Shown in pieces: positions 24,074 to 36,600 of a stretch of DNA of 64,000 nucleotides. A program made the position numbers and the translations under genes. Positions within the stretch are counted from its first letter, which is position 1. Every line of letters begins with the position of its first letter. A model generated the notes under the pieces. It saw only the letters and a program-made list of their open reading frames with translations. It was not told where the DNA came from and made no database searches. Location: positions 1-64,000 of the forward strand of contig MU271163.1 in the NCBI GenBank assembly GCA_021432605.1. The letters run 5' to 3'. The stretch is from Coniochaeta sp. PMI_546 (lineage: Eukaryota > Ascomycota > Sordariomycetes > Coniochaetales > Coniochaetaceae).

Positions 24074-25918
24074 GGCTGAGCCTTCGGTATCTGTTGTGTC
24101 ATATAATTACTGTGCGGGCGGGAAGGATAGCCGGAGTCCGGTCAATATATGCATCCTACATATACGACCACCAAACATCGGGCTTTGGCCTCAGTCTGCA
24201 ATCGGGATATTCTGCATCAATGGTTTTGAAGATGACGTTATACTCCGGGCTCGAGAGTATAAACCCCCATCCTTCCGTCTCGAATGAGGTGTCGTGCCCC
24301 TCGATGCCATACATCCCTACTGCAACCTTGACCTTTGTCCGTCAGCACCCAGATCAGACGAACTATATCCAGAAGACATCATAACTTTTGGACTAGTCCT
24401 ACATCATCTATGTGTGCCGCTGGTTGTGGCGGCTAAAGGTGCCGCAGTTCGAACTACCTTAACTACGATTAGGTCTTATATACGGTCCTGTTTTGTCTGA
24501 GACTACTGTAAAAAATTCCCTGTAAAGCTATGGACTTCGCTTACGCTTGGCGTTCTAACAAATTGAGCGAACCAGGGAAGATTATAGGGTCACATAACAA
24601 GGTCCGCCTAAGTTCGTAACATGATTGGAGATAGCATCTCGAGCTTCTTATGCCAAGTCTTCAGCTCGAAGTCAGGTCAGGTCACGCTACTAGTTATGGG
24701 CCGATTGCCATGCAAGGGCTCTTGTTGATGACCTACACCTCGTGGCATTGATGGTGATTTCGAGACAACGCGTACTTAGGTCAGACAAGATGAGGTGGTG
24801 GTGGGAATGGATTGGCATGATGGACGGCTCAAGTACGCTAATACGATCTCTCCTTTACCGGGCAAAGTGTCAGGGTGAATCTAGTGACTAGGTAACTCTC
24901 TCACAGCCTAAGACTAGTTTTATTTAGTGATCAATATTCGATAGCTCCCGGCCGACCGACGTGTTGTTACCAAACTCTCTTCCCTATGTCGGTTCAGCTT
25001 TTGGAACTTGTCTTCTAGTATTCACTAGCAGCGATCGCGGTAATAATAACGAGAATCGCGCTAATAATCATAACTCTCCGAAAACCATTCAGTCGTACCA
25101 ATTCGTACTACCCTTGGCCGACATGGCAAGCAACGAGATACCGAGCGTAAGCGATACACCTGCTCATACCGCCAGCAGAATCATGGACTCGTCGTTGAGG
25201 GATTACAACATCAAAGCCCGGAAGAATGTGCTTTCGGTCGGGGCCAGGGGGCTCTCGTCAAGGACTCATTCTTTGTCATAGAATGATGCGAGTAAACATT
25301 TCCTAGTAGGGAAAGATGGCGCCGGGAAAATGTCGGGCATGAAGAATCGCATTCCCGGTGGGTAGTGATGGGATAAATCACCGGAGAACAAGGAACCGCG
25401 AGATGCGATGAATCGCGAAAGCTGGCCGCCTGCTGTCAGATTGGCTTGCTCCCGGCGAAACAAGGTGCGGGCCGCCGGTCTGTAGGCAATTGCTGTCGAG
25501 ATTGGCGCCATGTTGCCTTTGGCACTGGTTCAGGGGCCTAATTGTGGGTCACACGAGAAGCTGTCGTATTCATTTCCTCAAGGCTTTTAGTATTGTTGGT
25601 TGCTACTCTGACCGGTCATACGCTGGTTGAGCTCATTGTGTTGGCTTCTATACGGCGATCACTGGGCAAAAGGCCTTCTCCAGTGGGAAGGCTTTTGCTT
25701 CTTGTGATCTCTGGTATATTCGCTGAGCCTTCCAAGTAGGAGGTTGGCAAGTGGCCTGCGGGGTAGGCCAGGGCCTGTCACGTGGTCAAGGCTAGTCCCC
25801 TGGCTTCCCTCCAGTCTACAGGAACTGGCGCCATATTCCAACAAGTATGTCCGCTTTCATTTTCAACAATAAAAAAAGAAGACCACATATAACAGGATCG
25901 CCTTGAAACTGTTACGCT
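24074..25918. other. Intergenic region, 1.8 kb
   Basis: No convincing coding sequence on either strand. The longest open frames (24070-24384 and 24961-25281 on plus, 25266-25511 on minus) lack family features. Base composition is mixed and no repeat was noticed. The last few hundred bases are presumably the promoter of the ankyrin gene, with an A-rich stretch (AATAAAAAAAG) about 50 bases before its ATG. Confidence 0.5.
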
Positions 25919-27955
25919 ATGGCGACTACCTCGTCATCTGGTCACGACTACATGAATGACCCGTTGGTCAGCGACCTTGCCGAGAGAGGCACACCGCGAG
26001 CCGCTCTTGTTGATGCACTCTTTTCTGAGGACTTCGAGCGGTGCCGTGAACTGCTGGACGCGCACCCGGAGCTCGTTAACACCCCCTTACGACACCATGC
26101 CTATGTCCGATTACAAAATGGCGACTCGGCTTGGGGACCCCTTTACGACGGACGTTACCAGAACGTGACACCGGTCGTCTTTGCATCCCTAGTCCCGCGG
26201 TTCCGAGAGAAGCACATGGGTTTGCGCGAGCTTTCACCATCTGGCCTCGCTAACATTGCACTGCTCGTTGAGCGTGGCGCTGTACTGGAAACAACTCCCG
26301 GTGCCGATAATTGGACCTCGTATCTCCTTACCGAGATTTGTCGAGATTACGATAGCCCGGAAGCTCTGAGCCTCCTTGTCCGTATCGGTGCTGACATACA
26401 TACCAGACGGCTGGACAATCGCAACTACACTCTTCTGCAGGTAGCTGCAAGCCGAGGTGCCGTCGGAGCCGTCGCCATTCTTCTCGATAGTGGGGTTCCT
26501 ATGAACTACGCATGGGAGGAGGACAGGGAGTGTGCTGACGGCACTCCGCTCCACTCTGCGGCGGAAACGGGGCGTCACCATGTCGTCAAGCTCCTCCTGA
26601 GCCGAGGGGCCCTTTCAGACATGGAGAAACGAGACCATATGGGCCGCACCCCGCTTCTCTGTGCCGTCAGGGGCTCTTTGTGGCAACGCCCCGATGCTAA
26701 TCCGCCGCTAGACGCCGGCCGGGAGGAAACTATTCGCCTTCTTGTCGACGCTGGAGCTGACCTAATGGTATCAGACGAAAAACCCGCTCTGTGGGGCAAT
26801 GCTCATTTCTTATCAGACTCGCCACTGGGTCACGTCTCGAGATGGGGCGGCGCCGACATTATTCGATATCTGGCAGCAAAGGGATCCGATATTCACCAAC
26901 AACGGTCATACCCTGTGACAAGAGGGTTTCCCTATGGTGTCGGGGGCGGCAGGGTGACCCCACTACACTGGGCCGTGTACAACTGGAACGCTGCTGGCGT
27001 GCAAGCACTCTTGGACCTCGGTGCGGACCCGGACGCCACGGATGAGCACGGGCGACAGCCATTACATTGGGCAGCACTCGGACGAGGTCTCTCAGACAAC
27101 TTCTCATCCAAATTTAGATGTACCTCCCACATTTGGTTTGAACTCGGGGCCGAGTCTCGGAGCGCGGCTTTTTTTGATGCGCTAGCTGCACTGGACTCGA
27201 CCATCTCGCAACTTGATGTCCACAAGGCCAATATCGATCGGCAAGACGCCTTTGGCCGAACCGCGCTCCATTACGCCGCCTCTACGAAGCTAGTCGGGCT
27301 TGCCGCGCACCTGATTAGGAAAGGCGCCGACGTCAGCCTAGCCGACGACGAGGGACGCACCGTGTTTCACTATCTTGCGGACCCTCTTCATCATGATCAT
27401 ACACTGGAGCCGGTCGACGGCGACCTCAAGGATGAGCATCTCAGCGCTGCCTTACTTGGACGGATTCAAGGTGTCGACGTGAACCATCGCGACAATGAAG
27501 GCTCGACTGCGCTCCACGTGGCTTCGAACGAGGCGTCTGACGCGGCAGTCGCGCTCCTTCTCAGCCTCGGCGCTGATCCCAACCTGCCCGACCGGAAAGG
27601 CTCGACCCCATTGCATCTCGCAGCACGTCGTGCCTGGTGGGTTAGTGTTGGCACGTACGAACCGCACGAGTACTCGGCGTGGAGCAAGCGGGCCGTGCGG
27701 ATCAAGGAGCTGCTCTTGGGCGCTGGGGCAGATGCGAGCGTGCGGGATGCCCAGGGACGGACGGCGGCAGAGATTGAGGACGCCACCACCCAAGAACTGA
27801 GTCGGGGACGGACCAAGTACTTAGAATACATGGCAAGTCCAGTCCTGCCCGAAGGCCTGGGCCGCGGCCGCGGTCAGTGGCAGAGAAGTCCACTCCCCCA
27901 AGGGGGTTTCGACACGCAAGTCCGTTCTGGTGCTGGACATGGGAGAGGATACTGA
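25919..27955 (+). CDS. Ankyrin-repeat protein
   Basis: One intronless frame of 678 residues. From about residue 100 to 640 it is a run of ankyrin repeats, recognisable by the TPLHxAA...GA(D) pattern: GTPLHSAAETGRHHVVKLLL, GRTPLLCAV, VTPLHWAVYNWNAAGVQALL, RQPLHWAALG, GRTALHYAASTKLVGLAAHL, GSTALHVASNEASDAAVALL and GSTPLHLAARRAWW. Each helical pair ends in variants of GADP or GADV. The C-terminus is Gly/Arg-rich (EGLGRGRGQW...GHGRGY), an RGG-like tail. No signal peptide, membrane segment, NACHT or kinase domain is present. Ankyrin arrays bind proteins; no partner is indicated here and the neighbours suggest none. It is transcribed toward the chitinase gene on the opposite strand. Intact. Confidence 0.92.
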   Translation: MATTSSSGHDYMNDPLVSDLAERGTPRAALVDALFSEDFERCRELLDAHPELVNTPLRHHAYVRLQNGDSAWGPLYDGRYQNVTPVVFASLVPRFREKHMGLRELSPSGLANIALLVERGAVLETTPGADNWTSYLLTEICRDYDSPEALSLLVRIGADIHTRRLDNRNYTLLQVAASRGAVGAVAILLDSGVPMNYAWEEDRECADGTPLHSAAETGRHHVVKLLLSRGALSDMEKRDHMGRTPLLCAVRGSLWQRPDANPPLDAGREETIRLLVDAGADLMVSDEKPALWGNAHFLSDSPLGHVSRWGGADIIRYLAAKGSDIHQQRSYPVTRGFPYGVGGGRVTPLHWAVYNWNAAGVQALLDLGADPDATDEHGRQPLHWAALGRGLSDNFSSKFRCTSHIWFELGAESRSAAFFDALAALDSTISQLDVHKANIDRQDAFGRTALHYAASTKLVGLAAHLIRKGADVSLADDEGRTVFHYLADPLHHDHTLEPVDGDLKDEHLSAALLGRIQGVDVNHRDNEGSTALHVASNEASDAAVALLLSLGADPNLPDRKGSTPLHLAARRAWWVSVGTYEPHEYSAWSKRAVRIKELLLGAGADASVRDAQGRTAAEIEDATTQELSRGRTKYLEYMASPVLPEGLGRGRGQWQRSPLPQGGFDTQVRSGAGHGRGY

Positions 27956-28400
27956 GTTATACCACGAAGGATGTCCAAGGGACGACCTTTTCAGACTAGG
28001 CAAGTCGTGCAATTTGTTTGATTCTACCACCAGCCAGTATGAGTCGTTTTCTCGGTAGAAGAGGCGCTATTGTCCAGGTACGATGCTGTTATGTAAAGCT
28101 TGGACTCGCCATAAGATAGCAACCGTTCATCCCAAGAACCACGAGATCGCGGACGGTAGAACAAAGCCACAAGGCATTCGCTCGCGCTAGTTGATTCAAC
28201 CCGTTACGGAATGCTTCCTCGTCAACGGATGTTACCATGTTGAGAGCTAGATTGACAGTCATCGGCGACACATGCTTTACGCAACATTTTCACACATGAG
28301 CTAATTCGAAATAGTTTGAAGAGTTGCCGACATTACAGGTAAATAGTACATGAGAGATTGGGTTGGACGATGATACAGGCATTGCCTTGGTCTACTACTC
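27956..28400. other. Convergent intergenic region
   Basis: 445 bases between the stop codons of the convergent ankyrin and chitinase genes; it should contain both 3' ends. Nothing else is seen. Confidence 0.5.
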
Positions 28401-31400
28401 TTAATTTCCGTAGTACCAGCCACCATTCACCGTTGGGACGCCCGGTATATTTAGGCTGTGGGGTTGCACTCCGTGGCCAAGCCACACGGCGTCAAACGCA
28501 TCGGCGGTAGGTCGGAACGTGCGCTGGTTCATAGGCTGACCGTCTGGAGTGGGATCCCCCCTTTGGTCGGTCCAGACGTAGGACAGCGAGTCCATGTCTG
28601 CAATGCCGGCGGTGAAGAGGTGATTTCCGAAGTCGACCAGGGTCTGGCCCCACCGCGACAGACTTGGTGATTCGGTGTCTCCTATATACCAGAGTCCCGT
28701 GTTGGCACTTTGAATGGGGCAATTGAAAACCGTGGTGCGGTCGTTGTAATATGCCCCTTGGCCGAAGTTCACATCGTTGCCCTCGCTGTCTCTCTCATCT
28801 CGCGTCACTGGACAAATTGATCAGCAGTTATTCGGCACGGGTAGGGGTGGTGATGTGAGGGAGGGCACCTACTGCGGCCATCGACGTGAGGGTCGATATC
28901 GTTGTAGTATACTACGCGCTGGCCGTGAAAGACGGCGAGGGTAGCAACCCCGACACGAAAGTCACGTGCGCCGGTACCACCTCCGGTCGGGCGCCGGAAG
29001 GTACGGGGTCCAATTGGAATGTGGAGGTGAAAGACAACCCAACGGTCCTCCGGGTTGGTGTGTGAATTCTGTCGGTACCGGTCACGGACGGCGGTGGATG
29101 GCGCTGTGCCAACCGAGGGTCCTATCCAGTAGGCCACTTCAAGAATGACCTCTGTGTCCACGACATGCCGGGAACGGAGCCAGCGGGCGTAGTGCAGGGT
29201 GAGGTCACCGTTGAGCACGCCCTCGAGCGCCAGGCGCACGCTAGGTGAGTCACTAGTGCCGCGATTGCTGCTGTCAAAAGCTTCAAACCGGCGCTTCCAC
29301 AAGTCGACGAGCTCTTCAGAAAGCGGACCGTAGAGGTCGCTGTCGCCATTGGAGTCGTTTCGCAGCCCACGCCGAACCAGCCGGTCCAACTCCTCCCGCA
29401 CGTCAGACTCATCGAGCGGCGATGCGTCGCGGGTCCTGGCCCTCGGGCCTGACGGGTACTCGCAGAGCTCTCCTCGGGCGGTATTACTTTCATCTATGGC
29501 ATCTCGGGCGCTGTACACGTTACATAGGAAATCGGCCGTGAACTCGGACGGGTCTACCGTTGGCCCCACGTTGGCAATGTCGGCGCCCCTGGGATATAAG
29601 AAGTCGCGCACGAGGCTGTCACTTGGCAGCATGCGGTCCGTTCCGACCATGTAGCTATCAAAGAAGTTGACTTTGTTGACATCCTGATGTGTCGCGAAGA
29701 AGAAGTAGCTCATAATGTTGACCAGGTTGGTGAACCGGGTCTGGTCCATTGCCTGCCGCTTCCTAAGATCCGATGTCGACAATGTCGACGATATGGACGA
29801 TGCCGACGTCGGAGCGTCGCTAATGCCATGTCCTGCCCGCTTTGTAAGCTCCGAGTATGCGCCGGCTGGGCAGGTTGGGTCCATCATGAAGGTCGAGAGA
29901 TAATACTTGAACTCCTCTAGATTCGCGTCGTCGCCCGATCTCTCAATAACCTCGGGGACGCCCGCGCAGCAGAAAGCTGGATACGTGGCTAAGCACGAAA
30001 GCTCATCACTCGGGCCGCCGAAGTTCTTGGCGATGAGGATGTTGTCAGGTGGGCATGAGTCCTCGCAGAGCACCGCGACGTCTGTTTTGAGCAGGTTGGT
30101 CTGGTGGCCGTACCATTTGCAGTTCTGGAATGGCTTGGGAATTTCGGGACCCTTGCAGCAGAACGCACGCTTCCCCGTCTGGCAGTAGGGCTCCCCTCCA
30201 AAGCCCACGTTAGAAGCCACAACAAACTTTGGGTAGTCGCCTGGGCACGTCGTCTGGGGGTCGCCTGTTGGGCAGTTGGGCGAGTCGCCAAACCACTTGC
30301 ACTCCCCGTACGGCTCCGTTGTTGGGTTGAGAGTACAGCAGGCTGACTGGTAGCCCTTGCTGCAGCCCGCGTTAGTAGTGCCAACCTCAACCTCTTTGCT
30401 GCTGCACCCGCCGCTGCAGTGGCCGCTGTTCTTGAATCCCCGCCATTGGCAAAAGGTGAGTTCCTTCTTGGGACAGCACAGCGTGTGAACCGTGTTCGAG
30501 CCGTAGGGGCACCCTTGGCTAGTGAGCATGAGCTGTGACGTCTCATCCTGCCGTAACAGAGTGTTGAAGCCCTCGGGACAAGTCTCACCGCAGTTAACCC
30601 ACCGGCAGAACTCGGCTTGCGGATTCGTCGTGTCCATTTGAGCCTCGTGCGTTGTTGGGATGCTTACGGGCCGCCCCAAGGCGTTGGCTAGGGCCACGGC
30701 ATTGTCTCCGTTGATGTTGTCGTGGCTGGCGGCCCAGACCATGACGCCGCCCATACAATGCGCCTTGGCAAAGTCACCCTTAATCTTGAAAGTGTCACCA
30801 TCGTCGAAGGACGTCCACTGGTTGCCCCACGTAATCATCTTGACAGCTGCAGCTTTGTCAAGCGTCGGCGTCAGGTTATGCTCGGCGATAATGTCGGCAA
30901 TCTCTGTGTTGAGCAGCACGCCGGCAGCGTCACTACAAGGGCCGGCATCGCCAGCCGATACGACGGGGCAGCCTGGATGGCTGCACGAAGTCGAGGCGAG
31001 CGTCATGCTTCGGCCGTAGAAGGCGAGGCCCATGGTCACCTTGGCCGGGTCAATATTATTGCGCCACAGCAGGTCGAGACCGTCGGAGATTTCGGTAAGA
31101 TTCGTGTGCGGGTTGACTCTAGCGCCTTGTCAGCAACATACCCGTTCTTTCTGCGGCCCAGGCGATGGGGCAGCAACTCACTGTGCGCCATGAATTTTGC
31201 CCCAGTCCGTCGTCAAATCCCAGGCCCCGTGCATATCATAGCTCATCATGTTGAACCAGTCGACATTTTCCTCAAGCTTGACAATGTCAAAATGCTGAAG
31301 GTACCAGAAGCTGGCCGGGAGTGTGACCGAGATGCCCCAGTTACTGTTGGCATTCTTTAGGGCCTTCCGCAGTCGGCCGATGAAGACGGGGAAGTTGACG

Positions 31401-32338
31401 AAATCCTCACTACGGCCGCTTCGCTCCGGCGCTCCCGGGTATTCCCTACGTACACCCGTAAGCGTTCGCTCGTCTTGTCAACCCACTCCTGTGAAGCTGG
31501 GAATGACTCACCAGTCGATGTCGACGCCGTCAAACCCAAAAGATGTCATGAGTAACACTAAGCCGGTGATGAATTTGTCCTGATTAGCCTTAGAACTGAC
31601 TATGTCCGAGAACGTGGTTCTCGTGATCTGATCCGGGTCGTTAAAAGTCCAGCCGCCGATAGCCAGCCATATCTTGACGTTGGGATCGGATTGCTTGAGC
31701 ATCATGACGCGTTTCCAGAGTTCTATGCCGTCGGTCGATGACGGGATGGTCTGGAATGAGGGCTCGCCAACGCTCGCAAAGGCGAAGTTAATATGGGTGT
31801 AAACGCCAAGTGGAATGTTCTCCGGGTTCATGCGGTGACAGGACCGGATTGGCGCCCATCCCTCATAGTAGCCGATGACGCGCTTGATGGGCTGCGTGGA
31901 AACGTCGCACGTCTGGTGCTTCACAACCTTGTCACCGCAGAACTCAGATGTCATACCGCAGAAGCCGAACTTGGAGCAGCAAACGTTGAGTGGGCACTTT
32001 GTGTTGTTAACATACTTGGCTCCCCAGCCGCCGGGATCGCATTGGGCCTTGCGGTCGCACTGGAAGGCGCAGTCGGCACCGCAGAAATCCTGGCCCAAGC
32101 CGCAGAAGCCGAAGCGTGAGCAGCACCCGATATCACAGGGCCGGTTCTGATCGCATTGCTTCTGGGCGGTGCAGCTATTCTTGCAGCCTGTCCCGCAGAA
32201 GTCGTCCCCGAAACCGCAGTAGCCGAACTTCGAACAGCAGCCGACGCTACATGGGACAGTCTCGCTGCATTGTTGGGCAGCGACACCAGTGGCTAGGGCC
32301 AAAATGCCTATGAAAAGGAGTGTAAAGTAGTGTAGCAT
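28401..32338 (-). CDS. Large secreted CBM18-GH18 chitinase (subgroup C type)
   Basis: Four exons (31512-32338, 31182-31445, 28873-31118, 28401-28807) sum exactly to 1247 residues. The start at 32338 is preferred because it opens with the signal peptide MLHYFTLLFIGILALATG. Three hevein-type CBM18 chitin-binding modules follow at about 24-145 (CCSKFGYCG, CCSRFGFCG, CCSKFGFCG). The GH18 barrel spans about 155-470, with WLAIGGW and the catalytic DGVDIDWE (Glu277, its codon placed just after intron 1) and FNMMSYDMHG. About 500-750 is a Cys-rich stretch of repeated C-x-W...CC modules (CRWVNCGETC, CQWRGF, CKWFGD, CKWYGH). The long C-terminal region ends LSRWGQTLVDFGNHLF and is not assigned. This is the layout of subgroup-C fungal chitinases, which resemble the alpha/beta chitinase subunit of yeast killer toxins. 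It cuts chitin outside the cell. All catalytic residues are present. Confidence 0.92.
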
Positions 32339-33635
32339 ATCGGTTGACCAATAACAACTGACGTAATGAGAGGTAGGATGGGCACAGGAAGAGCCATTCG
32401 AGACTGGAGTGAGGTATGCCACCAGTCTGGAACGATGGCCTTCTGAGGGCTATCATATACGAGCGAGTCGTTCGTTCGTCGGCGAGGCATAAAGGAGTCA
32501 TCCTTCGAACGATGTGGGGGCCCTCTCGGCCTACGCATAGGCCAGGCCAATCTATCGACAGGCAGTATTGAATAGGGGGTTGCAGGTGACTGTTGGTTCA
32601 GGAAATTAGCAAGTCGTATCATAAGGTGGGAGTCGGGCACAGTTCCTGTCGTGTAGGGGTAGGAATAGAGTCCAACTTCCAAAGATATCGACTAGAGAGC
32701 ACCCATGTCCAATACTCTGCGAGCTAGGGATAACGAATTGCCCATTGCATGAGAGAGGCCGATGCTCGGACCTTCAGATGGCACTATCAAGAGGTGGACC
32801 TATCCGGTATTCGAAAGCGCTTACCGTTTGGTTTGGGACAAATCATAGAGCAGTAGACAGAGCGGTCGCAGTTCTCCAACTCACGCGTCTCGGTCGCAGT
32901 CTAAGCAAGGGTGCACCACGCTACAACCATAATCCCATATTTGAGCGAAAAACGATAGCATGGCTAAGTACGGCAGTCTGCTGCGATTCGGGAGCAGCGC
33001 CCGTAGCTTGGCCTGCGTCAAAATCAATAGTGTACGTTCCATACGAGCAAGATCGGTTCTAGATCCGTCGGTGTTGTCTAAAAGCGGTTAAGGCCGTTAA
33101 CTAAGAGGGTTCGGACCGGTTCGCTTCCTCTGTTTAGCTTCTGACATGCATGGCAGCTGTTAGCGCAGCCCGCTGTAAGACCCGCGGCTAAATCGCTTGG
33201 ACGATCTCGTGGGAGGGGTGGGAAATGAATGGAAATTTCCCGCGCAGATATGGGTTTTTGGACCTCCCTTACCAAGACTAGTACAAAATGATTGTCACAA
33301 AGTTAGAATTTGGCATTATCACATGGTGCTCATCAACCGCTAGCCGTGGGAGTGGAGCAATGAGGAGTAAATGAGCGATGGGCTAGCCGGGCCGGGCCGT
33401 CTGAACAACATTGACCATAGCCGTCAGGGGCAGTCGATATCAGACGACTCGCGAGCAGATTGAGTACTTGCCGAATGAAGTGCATCCTGCCCTTCATGCC
33501 GTCAAGTAGGACGCCTTCCCGCCATGTGTGAGACATTCCTGGCCTGCTCCCCATCGGTCACGTCGAGGCATCGCAGTTCTAAAGACTTCTCTTTCAAGGC
33601 ATCGCCCACGCTCCTTTTTTCGTTCTTTTGGTATT
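32339..33635. promoter_or_regulatory. Divergent promoter of chitinase and glucanase-LysM genes
   Basis: About 1.3 kb separates the start codons of two divergently transcribed secreted wall-degrading genes. No gene is seen within it. A pyrimidine-rich run (CTCCTTTTTTCGTTCTTTTG) lies just before the glucanase ATG, as is common in fungal promoters. I name no specific regulator site. Confidence 0.5.
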
Positions 33636-36600
33636 ATGACCCTGCAAATGTTGCTGTCACTCGTTCTTATTGTCGCCGGCCTCCTCACCCAGGTTGATGC
33701 CTCTCACCACCACCGCGTCCACCACGCCCAGCACCATGCCGTCCACAGGGCCATGGCCAGACGCGGTGATGTGATCTCTAACACTACTAGCACCTCAAAT
33801 TCTAGTGCTGAGGCTCTGTACGCCGAAGCCCAAGCCCGCATCGCCATTGCGAACAAGCTCCGCATTGACAACCCTCGCTTCAACAAAAATTCCTTTCCCT
33901 CTGACCATTTCCAGGCAAACCAGACCAAGGCACCTCCCATTATCTTGACGCGAGGCCTCTGGAGGAGAGACAACGCCTCGGTCCCTATCGACTACTCGAT
34001 ACCCCCCGAGCTATTGCAAGCTGCCAAGGAAATCGCCGAGTCGACCTCGCACACCAGTGCTGTGAGCAAGTATGCCGAGGAAGCCGCGGCACTTAAAACC
34101 CAGTACTGGCCGGAGGCTAATGACACCAACACGCCCGCACCGGCCAAGGAGCCTATGAATGATGTCACCAAACGCGACAGCGCCTTTTGGATTGCGTCAA
34201 TGAACATGAACGGGATTGCCCCCTACGCAGGGGGCACATACAACGTAAGCGAGACGTCCTCGTAGCAAGCTATCTAGACTAACAGGTGGACAAGATCTTC
34301 CGTAATGTCAAGGACTACGGCGCAGTTGGTGACGGTATCCACGACGACACAGCAGCCATCAACAACGCTGTCACAGACGGCGGCCGCTGCGGCATGTCCT
34401 GCGGATCCAGCACCGCCAAGCCGGCCGTCATCTACTTTCCCGGGGGCACCTACCTTGTCAGCGCTTCTATCGTTCAGTATTACAACACACAGTTTCTCGG
34501 CAATGTAAGTCTCAACACTTCCAACGACAGGAAGTCGTAAGATTGACGGTTACATACAGCCTTCGAACCGCCCCGTCATCCTCGCCGCAGCCAGCTTCGT
34601 CGGCTTGGGCGTCGTTTCATCCGATGTATATATCGACGGCGGGAATGGAGCTGAGTGGTATTCACCCTATCACCCTCGGCCGGCAAAGTAGACAAAGCTA
34701 ACCAGATCCGGTCTTCCCAGGTATGTCCCTCAGAATAACTTCTTACGGTCCGTCCGCAACTTCGTTATCGACATTACCAATACGCCTGCCGATGCCTACG
34801 TATGCGGCATTCACTGGCAGGTAGCCCAGGGCACTGATCTGCAAAATGTCGATTTCTATATGGCTCCCGGTACCACTCAGCAGGTGATTTCTTCTATGAA
34901 AGTCTGGCTAGGGCTCGCAAGCTGATCAAAGCCACAACAGGGAATTTATATGGAAAACGGTAGCGGCGGCTTTTTAAGCGATCTATACTTCTACGGCGGT
35001 AATATTGGGTATGTTCGAATTGTGACCGTGCCAAATCTTTCGTGCTAACAAGACGGGATGCCACAAAACAGCGCGTATCTAGGGAACCAGCAGTTTACCA
35101 GCCGCAACCTTCTCTTCCACAACTGCCTGACGGGCCTGGAGATTCACTGGGATTGGGCCTGGACAATGCAGGGTATCACCATCGTTGGTCGGGGAACTTC
35201 GTCGGGCAATCCCAGCACGGGCATCTCTATCGTGGGCGGCGTATGTTCTATGTCCTACGGCAAAATTGTGCAGCGCTGACAAGTCTTCCTCTCAGGCCGG
35301 CGGCCCTGGCAGCACGGGCCAAGGAGTCGGGTCCTTCATTTTATTAGACTCGACCCTGTCGCAGCTCACCCTGGGCATCTCAACGACCCTACTGGCCGAA
35401 AACTCGACCTCCCTGCTGCTGCAGAACGTGGCTCTCAGCAATGTCGCCATTGCCGTCCAAGACTCGGCACGCGGAGCCGTCATGCTGGCGGGTGGCTCGT
35501 CTGTGAGCATTCCATCATGGGGTTTCGGCAACATCGTTACGGGCGAGAGCGGCACGTCATCGTTCCAAAACGGCAACGCTATCCCCGCCGCCAACCGGTC
35601 GTCCAGCCTCACGACGGCGGGCGGAGGCAGCAACTTCTTCGGGCGCTCGGCGCCCACGTACAAGGACGTGCCGATCGGCAGCTTTGTCAATATCAAGTCA
35701 TACGGCGCAAAAGGTGACGGCGTGACCGACGACACGTCGATCATCAACCAGGTCCTTGCTGTAGCCGCCAACGCCAGCCAGATTATCTTCTTCCCCTACG
35801 GCATGTATGTCGTGACCGACACCATTCGAGTCCCTCTGGGATCGCGCGTCGTCGGCCAGGCCTGGTCGCAGATTGTCGGCAGCGGCGCAAATTTCCAAGA
35901 CATGCTCCGACCGCGGCCTGTCGTGCAAGTGGGGCTGGCCGGCGACTCGGGCATCATTGAGATCACCGACATGATGGTCTCTGTACGCGGACCTACGGCG
36001 GGAGCAGTCTTGATGGAGTGGAACGTCCACGAGAAGACACAGGGATCCGCCGCAATTTGGAGTACGTCCTTTCGGCAGCCCAGTCCCCCCTTGTAGCAGC
36101 AAACGCGTTCCCTGGCTGACATGACGAGTAGATACGCACTTGCGGGTGGGGGGCAACGTGGGATCGTCTCTACAGGCCGCCGACTGCCCCAAGCTAACAG
36201 GCTCCGTCAACCCCAGGTGCATCGCTGCCTCTCTCCTACTGCATCTCACGCCGTCATCATCCGTCTACATAGAGAATCTCTGGGCGTGGTAAGTCTGGTT
36301 TTTGGGATGCCGTCTGTTGATTTTATATTCTTAAAGCATTTATTAAGATCTACTCTAGGGTTGCCGACCACGACGTAGATGTCGCAGCGCAGACCCAGAT
36401 CGACATCTATTCGGGACGAGGTAGGTCTGGACAACCCTGACCATGTGCGCGGCTACTGATGTCATGAAATCAGGGATATTGATCGAGAGCCAAGGCCCGA
36501 GCTGGCTCTGGGGAACGGCGTCAGAGCACAGTGTTATGTATCAGTACCAGCTCTCCAATGCCCGCGACATCTTCTTCAGCATGATCCAGACCGAAAGTCC

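Noticed and set aside
29989-30588. Long antisense open frame (199 codons) within the chitinase third exon
   Set aside because: It is a shifted-frame shadow of the Cys-rich coding sequence, Ala/Arg-rich and without family features.
28401-32338. Reading the chitinase as a killer-toxin gene
   Set aside because: Subgroup-C chitinases resemble the chitinase subunit of yeast killer toxins, but this gene has a full CBM18-GH18 layout and nothing here shows a toxin role. It is annotated as a chitinase.
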